From Evernia prunastri (lineage: Eukaryota > Ascomycota > Lecanoromycetes > Lecanorales > Parmeliaceae): DNA of 64,000 nucleotides. Both the position numbers and the translations under genes were made by a program. This document shows, in pieces, positions 31,252 to 42,623 of this stretch. The notes beneath the pieces were generated by a model. That model searched no databases. It saw only the letters and a list, made by a program, of their open reading frames with translations, and was not told the origin of the DNA. Positions within the stretch are counted from its first letter, which is position 1. The number at the start of each line of letters is the position of its first letter. The stretch is taken from the NCBI GenBank assembly GCA_003184365.1, contig NKYR01000025.1:1-64000 (forward strand), written 5' to 3'.

Positions 31252-34200
31252 ATGGCAGAACCACTGAGTCTGGTTGCCAGTCTCATTGCGGTCGTGCAGA
31301 TCAATGGATCAGTCATATCATGCTGCTATGAGTACCGCAAGGGTGTGAGGAATGCCCCAAAGGAGCTCCTGAGGGTGACAAATGAGGTTGCAGCTTTGCG
31401 CAACCTTCTCGAGCGTCTCGTCACACTCATAGATGACGAGAAGGTTGCCAGCCAAGGTTATCTCACTACGCTGGCCGGTTTGGTGTCTGCCGGCGGTCCG
31501 CTAGATCTTTGCCAGCAAGATCTTGAAAGTCTCAGAGTCAAGATTGAGCCTCCGGTCAATGAGTGGAGGTCGCTGGGAAGGCGATTAACGTGGCCACTGC
31601 AAGAAAGAGATGTCACTAAAACCCTTGCGAGCATACATCGAGTGAAAAGCCTACTGGAAACTGCGCTAATGGTTGACAACACGTAAGTTCAATCATGGCA
31701 ACCAATTCACACAGTCTAAGAAAATCGAAGAGCGTCCATCATTGCGATTCGAGAGACGACAAGCGATTTGAGGCAGAGAGTCCTTGACTTTACGCGTTCC
31801 AGCCCCCCTGATCTCGGTCTGTTCCTAGATCATATCTGATAGGTTAGGCTACAGCTGAGAGCCCGATAGAGACGCAACTTCAAACCGTGATAGAGTGGCT
31901 CAATCGCCCAGATCAGTCAATCAAACATCATTTAGTGCGAGAAAAGAGGGGACCTCATACGGGCAATTGGTTTTTGGCGCGAAGGGACTATTATACCTGG
32001 CGCACAGAGGCCAACTCCTTTCTCTGGATACATGGAATTCGTAAGTCAACCTCTTCGTTGTATTTTCCATAGCGGATACTAAATACAACTATAGCTGGCT
32101 GTGGCAAAATGTTTCTGTGGTAGGTCGTTCGGCCTCATCTTACCAGTAATATTAAATCGTAACTTCAGCTCCACCATCATCGAAGATGTAACTCACCAGG
32201 TGCGCGAGCAACTGAACACCACTGTGCTTTATTACTACTTCGATTTTGGAAACAAAATCCACGGTTCAGTTGAGAGTCTACTTCGCTCATTAGTAGCACA
32301 GCTTGTGGAGCAGACTGCCAGGCTTCCAAAAGCGCTAGCGCAGTTGAGGCGAAGGAAATTCTTCAAAGAACGAAAGCCAACGCCTGGTAGGCCGATGCAA
32401 GGCGATTATGTGCCTCAACCGTCAAGTCTTGAGCTCTCAAATACATTTCGTGAAAGTATGCTAGATTTCGATCATATCTATGTCATTTTGGACGCACTCG
32501 ACGAATGCGTTGAACGACAGAAGCTCTTGTCTTTAGTCCAGCGATTACTCAATCCAAAGACTAGCAATATCCATATTTTGGTGACAAGTCGGTCTGACGC
32601 AGATTTGGAAAAACATCTCACTCCGATAGTTACAGCGCAAACACTCGTCGAAAGTAGCCTAGTTGAGCCAGACATTCTCTCATATATTCAGGAGCAACTT
32701 TACAATAATCCGAAGCTGAGAAGGTGGCCTCAGAAGATCCGGGACAGGATAGAGTCAGCTCTAATGACGGGTGCCCAGGGAATGTATGTTATGAGATCTT
32801 TCGGATAGTGCTCCTTTGCTGATTATCAATCCAGGTTTCGCTAGGTTGCATGCCAAATTGAGGTGCTTTCCAGGTGCAAGATGCTCAAACAGCTTGAAGA
32901 TGCACTCAGGACTCCTCCGAAAGATCTAACAGGCACCTATCGAAGGGCGCTTGAAGAACTAGATCCAGACTCATACGAACTTGTATGCAGAATATTGAGA
33001 CTATTAACGGTCTCTCCCCGTCCTGTGAGTACGAGATCCCGGTCAACATACACTTTCCATGACACTTCCATTAGATCCGACTTGATGAAGCCGTGGAAAT
33101 CATTGCTATCGATATCCGAGACCCACAGGGCCTTGTATTCGATCCAGATATGAGACTACTGGACCCACAGGATCTTTTTTCAATGTGTTCTAGTCTTGTC
33201 TCTCTTTCGCGAATCTTTACAAGGACTAAAGAGGGGGTCATGATTAGTGAGCACCAAGAGCTCCATCTTGCCCACTCTTCAGTGAAAGACTTCCTGGTGC
33301 TGCATTTCCAAGAGCAAGTGTTGTCTCCTGTTCTTGGGACTATTGATTCTCAAGCTTACGCTGCTGAATGCTGCTTGGTCTACCTTCTTCAATTTCAGCA
33401 ACCTTGGACAGAAGCTCGTGATGTTCGTGAGTTCCCGCTGGCTAGGTACGCGGCTGAGTTCTGGATGCGTCACATGCAGTCATCAACGACCAAGATCTCT
33501 GTCAGAGGGACTGGATTAATGATTGAATTGATGGACGACAGGCTCATGCCCTTTTCGCAGTGGCGTCGACTTTATGATCCCGACAAGCCATGGCGGGGTA
33601 TCGATCTCAACGCGACTTCGTTCGCTTCGCCCCTCTACTACGCTTCCCAAAATGGACTGGAGCATCTGGTTGAAGAACTTCTAAAAAAGGGTTTGAAGCC
33701 AGACGATGGAACAGGAATGTTCGGAACGGCTCTTCAAGTCGCCGCGTATAACGGATACCTAGGGGTGGCTCAATCGCTGCTGTCCGGAGGCGCAAATCCC
33801 AACAACAAGTGCGGGATGTTCTCTACGCCACTGAAAGCAGCAGTGGCAGGTGGGCATGCTGACTTGGTCAAGCTTTTAATCCAGCGTGGCGCAGACCCCA
33901 ATTCTTACACGACGGGTTCCGGTACAGCTTTACTCGAGGCCACTAAGAGTAGACATTCAGAGATCACTAAGATACTAATAGAGGACGCAGAAGCTGATGT
34001 AAACATTGTTGGTGATCGAAAAGCGGCCTCGATGTACGGTACGAACCCCTTGGCAATCGCGTCTCGAAACCTCGATCTGGACATTGTTTCGCAGTTGCTG
34101 CCTAAGGCAAGCATGGAAATTGTGGCTAGAGGACTGTCATCCGCGGCCCGGACTAAGTCGAGGGAGCTGTTGGAGCTTTATGCAGCATTTGACTTTGATG

Positions 34201-35660
34201 GTGTTCTTCATTATGCAGCAAAATTTGGCTGGCATGAGATGGTGACAAGTCTACTGCAGAAGGAATCAGCAAGAACCTGGACGCCGGCTCTAGGATTTGG
34301 CCAAAAGAAGACACACGGCTCAGCCTTGGTCGCAGCTGCTAGTGAGGGTCATTTGTCCATTGTCCAGGATCTGATTTTGGCCCGAGCAGATGTGAACGCG
34401 GCGTCGGACAGGAGGTATGCTTTAGAAAGTGCTGCGGAAAACGGGTTTCTCACTATCGTATCACTCCTTATTCAACACGGCGCTCAAGTCAACGCATGTG
34501 GTTTGGATGGCACGGCCCTACAACAAGCTTCATACTACGGGGATATGTGCATGGTGACGGAACTTTTGAATCATGGAGCCGATCCCGAACTAGTTGACGG
34601 CTCCTATGGCGGACCCCTTCAGGCTGCAACCATCAGAGGTCATTACAGAATCGCCCAGCTGCTTTTGGACCGAGGTGCGAACGTCAATGCACAACCTGGG
34701 GAAATGTGGCATATTGGAGGTGTTCATGTGTCAAGCACAGCATTGGCTGCTGCGACTTATCGTGCGGACAACGACATGATCGATCTTCTACTGAATAAAG
34801 GCGCTCTTGTGGACTTGGAGCACGGCTGGTACCCTCCCGCCCTCTACGTCGCCGCCGAAGTAGGTCACGCGGCTCTCATTCCTAAATTGCTATCCTCTAG
34901 TGCTGGACTGGAAGCCCAGTTTGGAGGTAAAACGCCGCTGTATGCTGCGGTCAAAGAAGGCCATCTAGCAGTAGCACGACGGCTGTTGGATTCTGGAGCC
35001 AACGTCAATAGTCCCGTTTTAGATCAAGATCGTCGCATCACGATTTTAGACACAGCAGTTGAGCGAGGCAACGATGATATATTGAAATTACTGATTGACT
35101 TTCGTGCAGATGTCAACGCGATAAGTGAGAGATTCAACCGGGCCGAGCCACCTCTCCACAAAGCAACAAAACAAGGCCAGCTTAGCACGGTACGTATACT
35201 GCTTGATCATGGCGCAGACTGCAACTTGCGAAGCACCCACGAATTGGGCTGGACTGCAGCACATCTTGCTGCTCGCGGTCAGCCTGATATCCTGCGCCTC
35301 TTGTGCGACAAGTACCGAGCTGACCTATCATTACGACTCTCCAACGGCAGCTTGACTTTGCACTCCGCTGCATGGAAGGGGAGCGTAGAATGCATTGAGA
35401 TTCTACTTGCTCGCAGTTTAGACATCGATGCACGCAATAGTTTTGGACGAACACCGTTGCATTTCGCGGCAGAACGGGGCCATTTTGACGCCGTGGAGGC
35501 GCTGGTGAAGCATGGAGCGAGGATTGATATCAAGGAGGATGAGACTCAGATGACGCCGCTGGATTATGCGAAGATGCAACTGGGGAAGAGGCCCGAACAA
35601 GGAGATTTCCAGAGGATTGTTGATGTTTTGGAGGAGAGAGCGATGCAGCTTGAAGTATAG
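31252..35660 (+). CDS. NACHT-ankyrin STAND (NLR-like) protein
   Basis: Exons: 31252-31682, 31731-31816, 31870-32040, 32095-32119, 32169-32783, 32835-33024, 33075-35660. Introns are 47-54 bp. Domains: residues 1-143 match the fungal STAND N-terminal domain (MAEPLSLVASLIAVVQ start), then a linker, a NACHT NTPase with P-loop PGCGKM at 230-235 and Walker B ILDALDEC near 344-351, and about 18 ankyrin repeats from about residue 690 to the end. Such proteins are sensors that oligomerise after ligand binding to the repeats and trigger incompatibility or defence responses. Two oddities: the P-loop Thr/Ser is Met, and in the natural exon 6 frame a TAG (32842-32844) replaces the conserved Trp of MFRWVACQ. 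An alternative acceptor at 32873 skips the stop in frame, losing 13 conserved residues. The long intact ankyrin exon argues for recent selection. Confidence 0.8.
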
Positions 35661-36424
35661 ATCGTTTCTGAAATGCTAATAGTCTTTCATTATCTGTTTC
35701 TTGGAGCGTGGCGAGCATGGGAATCGATTCAACATCGACAAATCCTCGCTGGGGGATAGCTCTTGATTTCTTCAACAAGTCAACTTTGAGAGAACTTTCA
35801 ATATCGTGAAATGCCATCGCAGGCGGATCTACGAACCCTCAATCGAAGCATTCCTTGAAAATGTCGATACCTAGAAAATGTTTGCGTTGCAAGAGATTTC
35901 CATTGCTGCAACACGTTGCGAATCAGTCGCAAAACCAAGGGAATGACATGACCTCAGTTTAAGAGGCTACGACCCATGGTCATCGCAAGTTCTATCGACT
36001 AGCCATAATCCGCAAAGAATGCCATGGGCTTAAACCGGTGATGTAGGGTTCTTATGGGGCTCCGGTGACTTGTTGTGCAATGCTTTCCGCTCAACACTCA
36101 CGACTACAGAGCAGAGTCACTTCCAGAGAACCAAGCAACAGCACATAAAGTGTCTATCTATCGGCGCAATGATACCCATGCTGGGCTTTAAAGCGGGAAT
36201 GGAAATGCGCAAATGAAGGGATGCTGATGTTTCTCTTAGCAGGACACAGCAGCGGTGATGGATGATGCATTGAATTCTTACACACGCGCTGGGAGTATCT
36301 ATACGGGCTCGACCGACTGCCCGACCTTTCTTCGAACCTTCTATCGCATTCGTCGACTCCGGTTCTCACACATACATTCACATTGTGACCCAGCGCTTAC
36401 AAACATCCCTCAATGGAAAACAAC
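35661..36424. other. Convergent spacer between NACHT and HET genes
   Basis: No gene. Two 3' ends converge here. Confidence 0.5.
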
Positions 36425-38698
36425 TCAAGTGATGACACACTCCCTGATCTCCCAGCCATCGATCCCCAGTCCATCAACATCCGGGATCTCCGCTAATCCT
36501 ACGCGCCGAAAATAGCCCTCTTGGTCACTGGCAGGTCTGAGCAACAGAGCGTAGAGAACAGATACTTCACGCTCCCCGTACTTCGAGGTACGTTTTGTGG
36601 TTTGCAGCATGGAGACTTCGTCCAGGGTTTTGGTGTTCCAGCTGTGCAGTGCTTCTTCGTCTTCGTCTTCGCTTTCGGAGGCGCTTGAGCTTGTGCGGTT
36701 GCTGTTGCTTTTGTAGAATAGATCAGGCTCTAGTGTTTGTTGCGGCAAGCCTCCGGAAGACACTGGAGGACTTTCGAGAGTGCTTTCTCCAAGGGTTCCC
36801 ATGTCTGACATCGCTCGGCTTCCGCCCTCGCCTTCGTCATGGTTATGGGTTTCTCCATCTTCGTGGCCATCGTCACCATCGTCGTCGTCTTCGTCGTCGT
36901 CGTCATCGTCGTCTTCGTCAAAGCTGCAAATCAGTTGATCCCGGCCATCAGGCCTGCGCCAACCATAAAGCCCAAGATTCGCGTGACTCATCGGCTTCCG
37001 GCAAAAGTTGGCAAAGTATGTTGGTGTCTCCCCCCGCCGAAATCTGTAAGAGAGCCACCGACCTTTCAGTCGAAGACTGCCTGATAGTAAGCGCCCGTAG
37101 GGATCTTCATCCGCTAACTCAACGTCCATTTCAAGCAGCTCAGCCTCTCGATGCACAGTATGGTGACTTCTGGGGCCAAAATACAGCTCGAATATGGGGT
37201 CGATGTTCTGGCCCCAACTCATATTTATATTCAGCGAGGCCCAACTCCATGAGGGTTCGCGGTACTTGCTTGGTAGCGATCCGCGACAACCTACATTCCA
37301 CAACAGTCCCATGTGAAAATCTTCAACCCATATGCCGGCTTTGTAGGTCATTTTGGTCTGTTGGCTGATTTCCCTGGCTAGGCCAGAGATTGCTGCAAAT
37401 AGATCATCTTCAAATGTCAACGACCTTTTGTAGTACTCCGTGAGCATCTGGTACCATCGATACAGCGGATCGGTAAATCTGGCCATCGTCGGATATTTGA
37501 CGACCGATGGATCTTTCCGGCCGCAATCTGGCATTAGAAAGTATCGCTTGATCGTTGTGAACACATCGGCATCGGTTGTCCCTCGAGGCGACAGGTCGGA
37601 CTCTGTGACGCTATATTTCTGGCATTCGAAGACAATCTGCTGCTCGGCATAATGTAGCGTCCTCGGTGATAGAAGATTCTCTTGTAATGTCCAAGCGCGG
37701 GTGTTTAGGGGAGCACTATCATTCTCATAGCCTGGAAGTGCAACACGATCCCTGACGTAAACGTGACTTGGGGTAGACGTCAGGTTTGTACGAAAGGGAA
37801 CTTTGACTAATCTCGAGTCTTTTGGCCTCGTCACTTCCAAAAAGCTTTCATCATCTCCTGTAAGATGGTCTGCAGCAATAGTGAGTATTGAGTTCTTGTA
37901 ATAGTGCTGCATCTGGCTCGATTCACGTACCCAGTCCTCTAGTGAGTCTTGGATAATACACAATGAATCAATCCAGAGGTGTTGATACCCAAGTCTTCTA
38001 GTAGTTAGGATTACGTCTCGAAATGTCGCGAGAACATTTTTGAGTGCTATTGCCTGCTGTCTGTCGGCTAAACTTCTCGACTCGGTTACAAAATGAACCT
38101 CTCGACCCCAACAATGGCTCCAGATGCCATTTTCACGGTGAGTCAAGTAAAGCTTCGGTGAGTGCAGGTCGTCACCCACATCAATCACCCGAGTTGGAAG
38201 CGTGTAGATTCCGCTTGGACATGAATCGCAGTGCATTTCCAGGCATTGATCCAGCCACATTCGAGCTAAAGATATACATGTCTCTGAGTTTGCGTGGGCT
38301 TGAAACAGTCTGCCGCTAATGATATTTTTCTCCGCCAGCACAGAATCTAAATGGACGAACTTAGTCTGCTTGAATATCGCGGCAGGGTGAAAAGGATTAA
38401 AATGTTCTCATCAGATACCTTCGTCTATACAGACTCCCATCTCGATACACCACCTACTCGTGCGCTGGAAGAAAAGAATGACGGCGCTGCCACGGTAGTC
38501 TTCTTGAGGTCCTTCATACCAGTTCCATACGCAAGTAAATACCATATCATCATCTGCTGCTTTCTCCTGGCCATCTTTTCCTTTGTCTCGGATTGCAAGG
38601 CACAGCTCACAACCTGCCACAGCTTCGTTCTCTAGACCCTTGAACGTTTGCAAAGGCGCACCGCCGAATTCAGGCGAACATACTGTTGTAAAGCCTTG
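36425..38698 (-). CDS. HET-domain (heterokaryon incompatibility) protein
   Basis: Two exons are clear on the minus strand: one ending at 38419, and 38346-36425. The 72-bp intron (38347-38418) has a GTATCT donor, an ACTAAG branch site and a TTTAG acceptor, and joins VCIDE to DSVLAEKNIIS in frame. Main signatures: SHCWG, TFRDVILTTRRLG, LWIDSLCIIQDS, DWVRESSQMQHYYKNS and RAWTLQENLLSPRTLHYAEQ, the classic HET domain that triggers cell death on contact with incompatible partners. C-terminal of it is a long Asp/Glu run (around 36870-36915) and an acidic tail. The 5' end is uncertain: the exon 1 frame is open only to 38698 and has no ATG, while a HET-like ICRSIDFDKALQ piece lies just upstream in another frame. 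Start lost, a missed exon or a frameshift are all possible. Confidence 0.8.
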
Positions 38699-39007
38699 TC
38701 AAAATCTATCGACCTACATATACAACATATCGCACAGCATATCTGCAGCTGGTCTAGTACTTTGAAAGTTATGTTGTACAAAGCTCTCGTCACTATCACT
38801 AGTCCTCCACATGAGTTGTCGCGAGTAAGGATGCTGCTGTGTCTCACAATGACCAAACAGGGTTTACTTTTCTATGGAAGCGCGACAAACCTTATTGTAA
38901 ACGAGCGCGACACAGGCGGTCGCATACCGACCCTCCTTACCGCCCCTCCCGACAGACTCGTCACCTTGATCTTCCACCTTGACCACAGCAGCAGTAACAG
39001 CGCCACA

Positions 39008-39736
39008 ATGGCTTCCTCACATCTACCAGTAGTGCCTCCTGAAATCTGGAAGACTGTTCTCGAGAACTGTAACAGCATGAAGGACCTCATTCACCTCTGG
39101 ACGCAGTGCCGCCAAGTCTCGACGCAATTCAAAGCGGATGTCGAGAGCGCATTCATCAAACAACACTTGCCCGTTCTTTCCTTGCTTTTCGACGTCAAGT
39201 CACTGAGGCAAGAGCATTTCAAAGATGAAACCCATGTGGACCCAAAATACCACATACATCAGGTATACAATGTCTACACTACCTCCTACTTCCCGGACAC
39301 GAGATACATCGGGCTCTCTAAGGAACGCAAAACAGCCCTTTTCAGCGCACGTACTGAGGAAGAGTTGGCTGCGTGGACGAATCCGCCGATGACATTGAGC
39401 TCGTGCACCAATGTTCAACTTCGTGAGCACAGCCATTGTGTAGAGGTCCGTTGCCGCTATGAGTTGAGAAAGGGTGAAGTAGTATTTGAATTGGACTGGA
39501 AGGAAATGCTGGAGCAGTTATTGCAAGAAGGGGCAGCAGCGCTGGGAAATTGGAGGCCAAGAAGTAAACATCTCATTCCTAGCCATCATTTTCGACAAGA
39601 AAACCCTCAAGGCTTTGACAAAGGAATTATTGCACTGACTTTACACAAAAGGCCAAGTCAGCCAAACCAGGGTTTCAGAGCTTGCGGCCCCAGCGATAAT
39701 GCCGTCTTTGCCATTGCCGTGCACGTCAAGCGCTAA
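39008..39736 (+). CDS. F-box-like protein
   Basis: 242 residues, single exon. The ATG at 39008 (context CACAATGG) is chosen because the F-box-like segment follows at once: LPVVPPEIWKTVLENCNSM then LIHLWTQCRQVSTQFKADVE. The frame is open further upstream to 38648, but that stretch is low quality and overlaps the 5' part of the HET gene on the other strand. The C-terminal part (about 80-242) has a YFPDTRYIGLS block and a VELDWKEML-like segment seen in small fungal F-box-like proteins of unknown target. Divergent from the HET gene with about 310 bp between. Confidence 0.7.
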   Translation: MASSHLPVVPPEIWKTVLENCNSMKDLIHLWTQCRQVSTQFKADVESAFIKQHLPVLSLLFDVKSLRQEHFKDETHVDPKYHIHQVYNVYTTSYFPDTRYIGLSKERKTALFSARTEEELAAWTNPPMTLSSCTNVQLREHSHCVEVRCRYELRKGEVVFELDWKEMLEQLLQEGAAALGNWRPRSKHLIPSHHFRQENPQGFDKGIIALTLHKRPSQPNQGFRACGPSDNAVFAIAVHVKR

Positions 39737-42623
39737 AGTGGAGCAGCAGCATGGGACTCTGGCGCCAGAAGGTATATTCGACCCCAAGGGTAGCAACAAC
39801 TAGACAAGAGAGTTTCAATTTTGCCATAGGGACATTAGTGATGAGCTAAGGGGATAACGCTATGGACAGCGGTGGGTGCGCGACAGAGGTTGAGCATTGC
39901 CTTATTCATGGATTGTGAGACCGAGGGTCACATCGTATTGCACCCTCGCTAGGAGGTCATCCAGAAAAGCACCAACGCATGCCCATAAAATCTCCTCCTC
40001 CGTTCAATGTGGCATCAGAATGTCTATCTTTCGCCGCTTGCTGCTAGACGCCAGAAGTTCCCACATGGAAACACCACTAGCGATCACATTCGTTCATTAT
40101 CAAACTTTCCATTTCTATGCAATCACTGTTGCCATTACCAATGCATCGAACCTTCGGCACAGGGCATCTTTAAACTGACTGTACTGCTATTGATGTCTCA
40201 GTCTCTCGCACATCAGCTTTATTCTCTGCCTTATTGAAACCCGTCGCGACGCAACTGCGTCCGAAATTCCACGACGCGGGCTGTTCAACGGGCGGGCCAA
40301 CAGTATGCTTCTAAGGCAAGGCAGTCTTCAGGGAACAAAATACAGAAAATCCCATAAACTCAATCATGCAACATTCTAACGTACAAGCGAGCAGCTTCTT
40401 GACAGTAGACAGTGGTACCGTGACTCAAGCAGGAAGGTCACCTACGTGAATGGGCATGCGTCAATCTCTTCCTTGATCGGTTATTCACTGCCTTTAGGGA
40501 ATGTTCCACCTGCAGTGCATGTGTACAGTGAAGGCCGTTATGTTTCAATCAGCGTCCACAGGAGAACCTCATGTCCAGAGTTTGCCTGGCGCGAGCTCAG
40601 AGCAGTATCGCTGGTGATATGGCATCGAGCTCATCGTAAGGGGAAATTTTGTGGAGAGGATGAGTCATAGGTGGGAGGGGACATCTTTTTTGATTGAATA
40701 CGAAAGATGCGCGTTTTTCTCAGGCCTTTCCGGTCTGCTATCAGGCCGCCATATGCGGTAGGGTTCTCAGGGTAAAAGGGAAGGACTGGAGGGCAGCGTA
40801 CTGGATAGCACGGCTGCTGCAGCTGCGAAAGTCATGAGAAGAGTGCTAAGGGAGCCTGCAAACACAGCGACGCGTCAGAATTGGCAAGTCGGTTATGGAA
40901 GGGTTTGACGAACCACGCCTCTAGAGCATCGATCATGTACCGGCATCTCTGTCACCACACTTCGATGGCCGGTTCTTCGCACCATGAGAAAGGCAAAGCC
41001 TCATCCACCGCTCTTGAGGTTGCAAGAGGAACACATAGGTACGAACGTATCGCGCGCTAGCATATCGCTTGGGTTCTGATATCGCAATTCCACAGTCTGT
41101 CACCTCGATAAAACACCGACGACTCTCCCTAAATTTCCCAGACTGCACGAAGGCCTGCTCGGGGTTGGCCCCCCGCGGTAGAAGTAAGGGGACAAAATCC
41201 TTTATCAAATGTTCGTGTAAGTATCCTCGTATGCTCCACCATGGGCTTCTTGAACCTCGCCACCAGTTTTGACTGGACTGAAACATCTCACTGCAGGAAC
41301 TCCTGATATCAAGCATCCCCAATCTTTATGGACAATCAGAATGTAAGAGTTTCCAAAGTCCAAATGTATGTTGTGTATGAGAGCCGGTGTCAATCCCGTC
41401 GAGGAAATCTGAATGATACCTGAGCTGGTTTGTTGCGGGATGAAGATAATGAACATGAAATCTGGGGAGATGACTTTGGGAAGTGGAGGTTGCGGAGGGT
41501 CTATGATGGCAACCGCACCGGTCTTTCTAGCTTTTAGTAAGTCTTAGGGTGGTGGGGTAAGCTCTGTGTCCTTTTCCTTACCAGTTCCTTAACTTTTTAT
41601 ACGAGTTTTTCATCGCTGTGTGCTATCTCGGTCACATTGTGGATTTGATAGGCCATACTGATCAAGAAGATTTCTTGTATCGCTGAACAATGTAGAGGAC
41701 GTTTCGGGGTCTCCAAACACGAGCATCAAAGACTGTACCCAGGTTACAACACACAGGAGCTATGACACTGTACTCCACAGAAAGACCTATAAGAGACCGC
41801 GTTCTACTTTTATGGTAGAGTCGCGCCACCTTTTTCGGAGCCTTTGAAGCGCTTGATAAGTGATGAAAATTATGTACGAGAAGTCACCGGAACTGTGTGT
41901 TGCCTAGAAATAGGGACCCGACAAATAAGATTATGCAATCAATACGGGTTTGCTCCCATGCCTCATCTTGATCACACCGCGCCGTTGGCCATCACCAGTA
42001 TTCTGACAGAGAGCAGCATGTTGCACATTGGTAGAACTCTTCATGACCTACATATCTCTCAAACAAGAAGCAACAATACCATCTGTGTACCCCGAAGACA
42101 AAGTAAGCCTTCGTTGAACCAGCGGGGACAATACTTGCCAACGAAGCTGGAGATGTTGGAGGATGGGTGCTTGGATTTAGGATCGCGGGCAGTGTCTGGA
42201 TGCCAGTCATAATGCTTCTTTCTATTGTGTTCGCGGACTGGCATTATCGTGTATTCTAGTAGAAACCCCAAACATATTAGGAACAGGAAGGGTGAACGCG
42301 AAGATAATTAATGATTGGTAGATTCTTTCGGTGGTTACTTATCTTATAAGGTAAAATTACAGCTTGTAACGGCACTACTCTAGTGCTAGCCAATATAACA
42401 GTGCTCCTGACGCGGTAGCCATTCTGCTCATGCCCCAATTCACCAAGGGTAACAGCGTCAACAGAGCAAACTTAAAGACAGCTCCTCCAAGAGATACTGT
42501 AGAAAATCTTATATAGGCGCTACGATCTCGGCACAAAAGACACTTCTGACGACTACAAAAGCAACTTATACAAGGCCGACTTGCACAGCACGGTCAAGAC
42601 GGGACAACTTCCACCTATTCATC
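39737..42623. other. Long intergenic stretch; one ambiguous minus frame
   Basis: About 2.9 kb. A minus-strand region from about 41520 to 40933 reads as two overlapping open frames (PPQPPLPKVISPDFMFIIFI... and ...FRESRRCFIEVTDCGIAIS) that might be parts of an old gene, but no domain or splice pattern confirms it. The rest is spacer. Confidence 0.4.
42509..42516 (+). promoter_or_regulatory. TATA box
   Basis: TTATATAG, about 108 bp upstream of the ATG at 42624. Confidence 0.45.

Noticed and set aside
36595..37368. 257-codon plus-strand frame
   Set aside because: Antisense to the HET gene; its Arg/Val-rich runs come from the Asp/Glu repeat.
38648..39007. 120-codon upstream extension of the F-box-like gene at 39008
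   Set aside because: Composition is unlike the rest, it overlaps the HET gene's 5' part on the other strand, and the F-box begins right after the ATG at 39008.
31252..39736. Secondary metabolite cluster
   Set aside because: The NACHT gene's N-terminal domain also occurs near pigment clusters, but there is no synthase, P450 or pathway regulator here.
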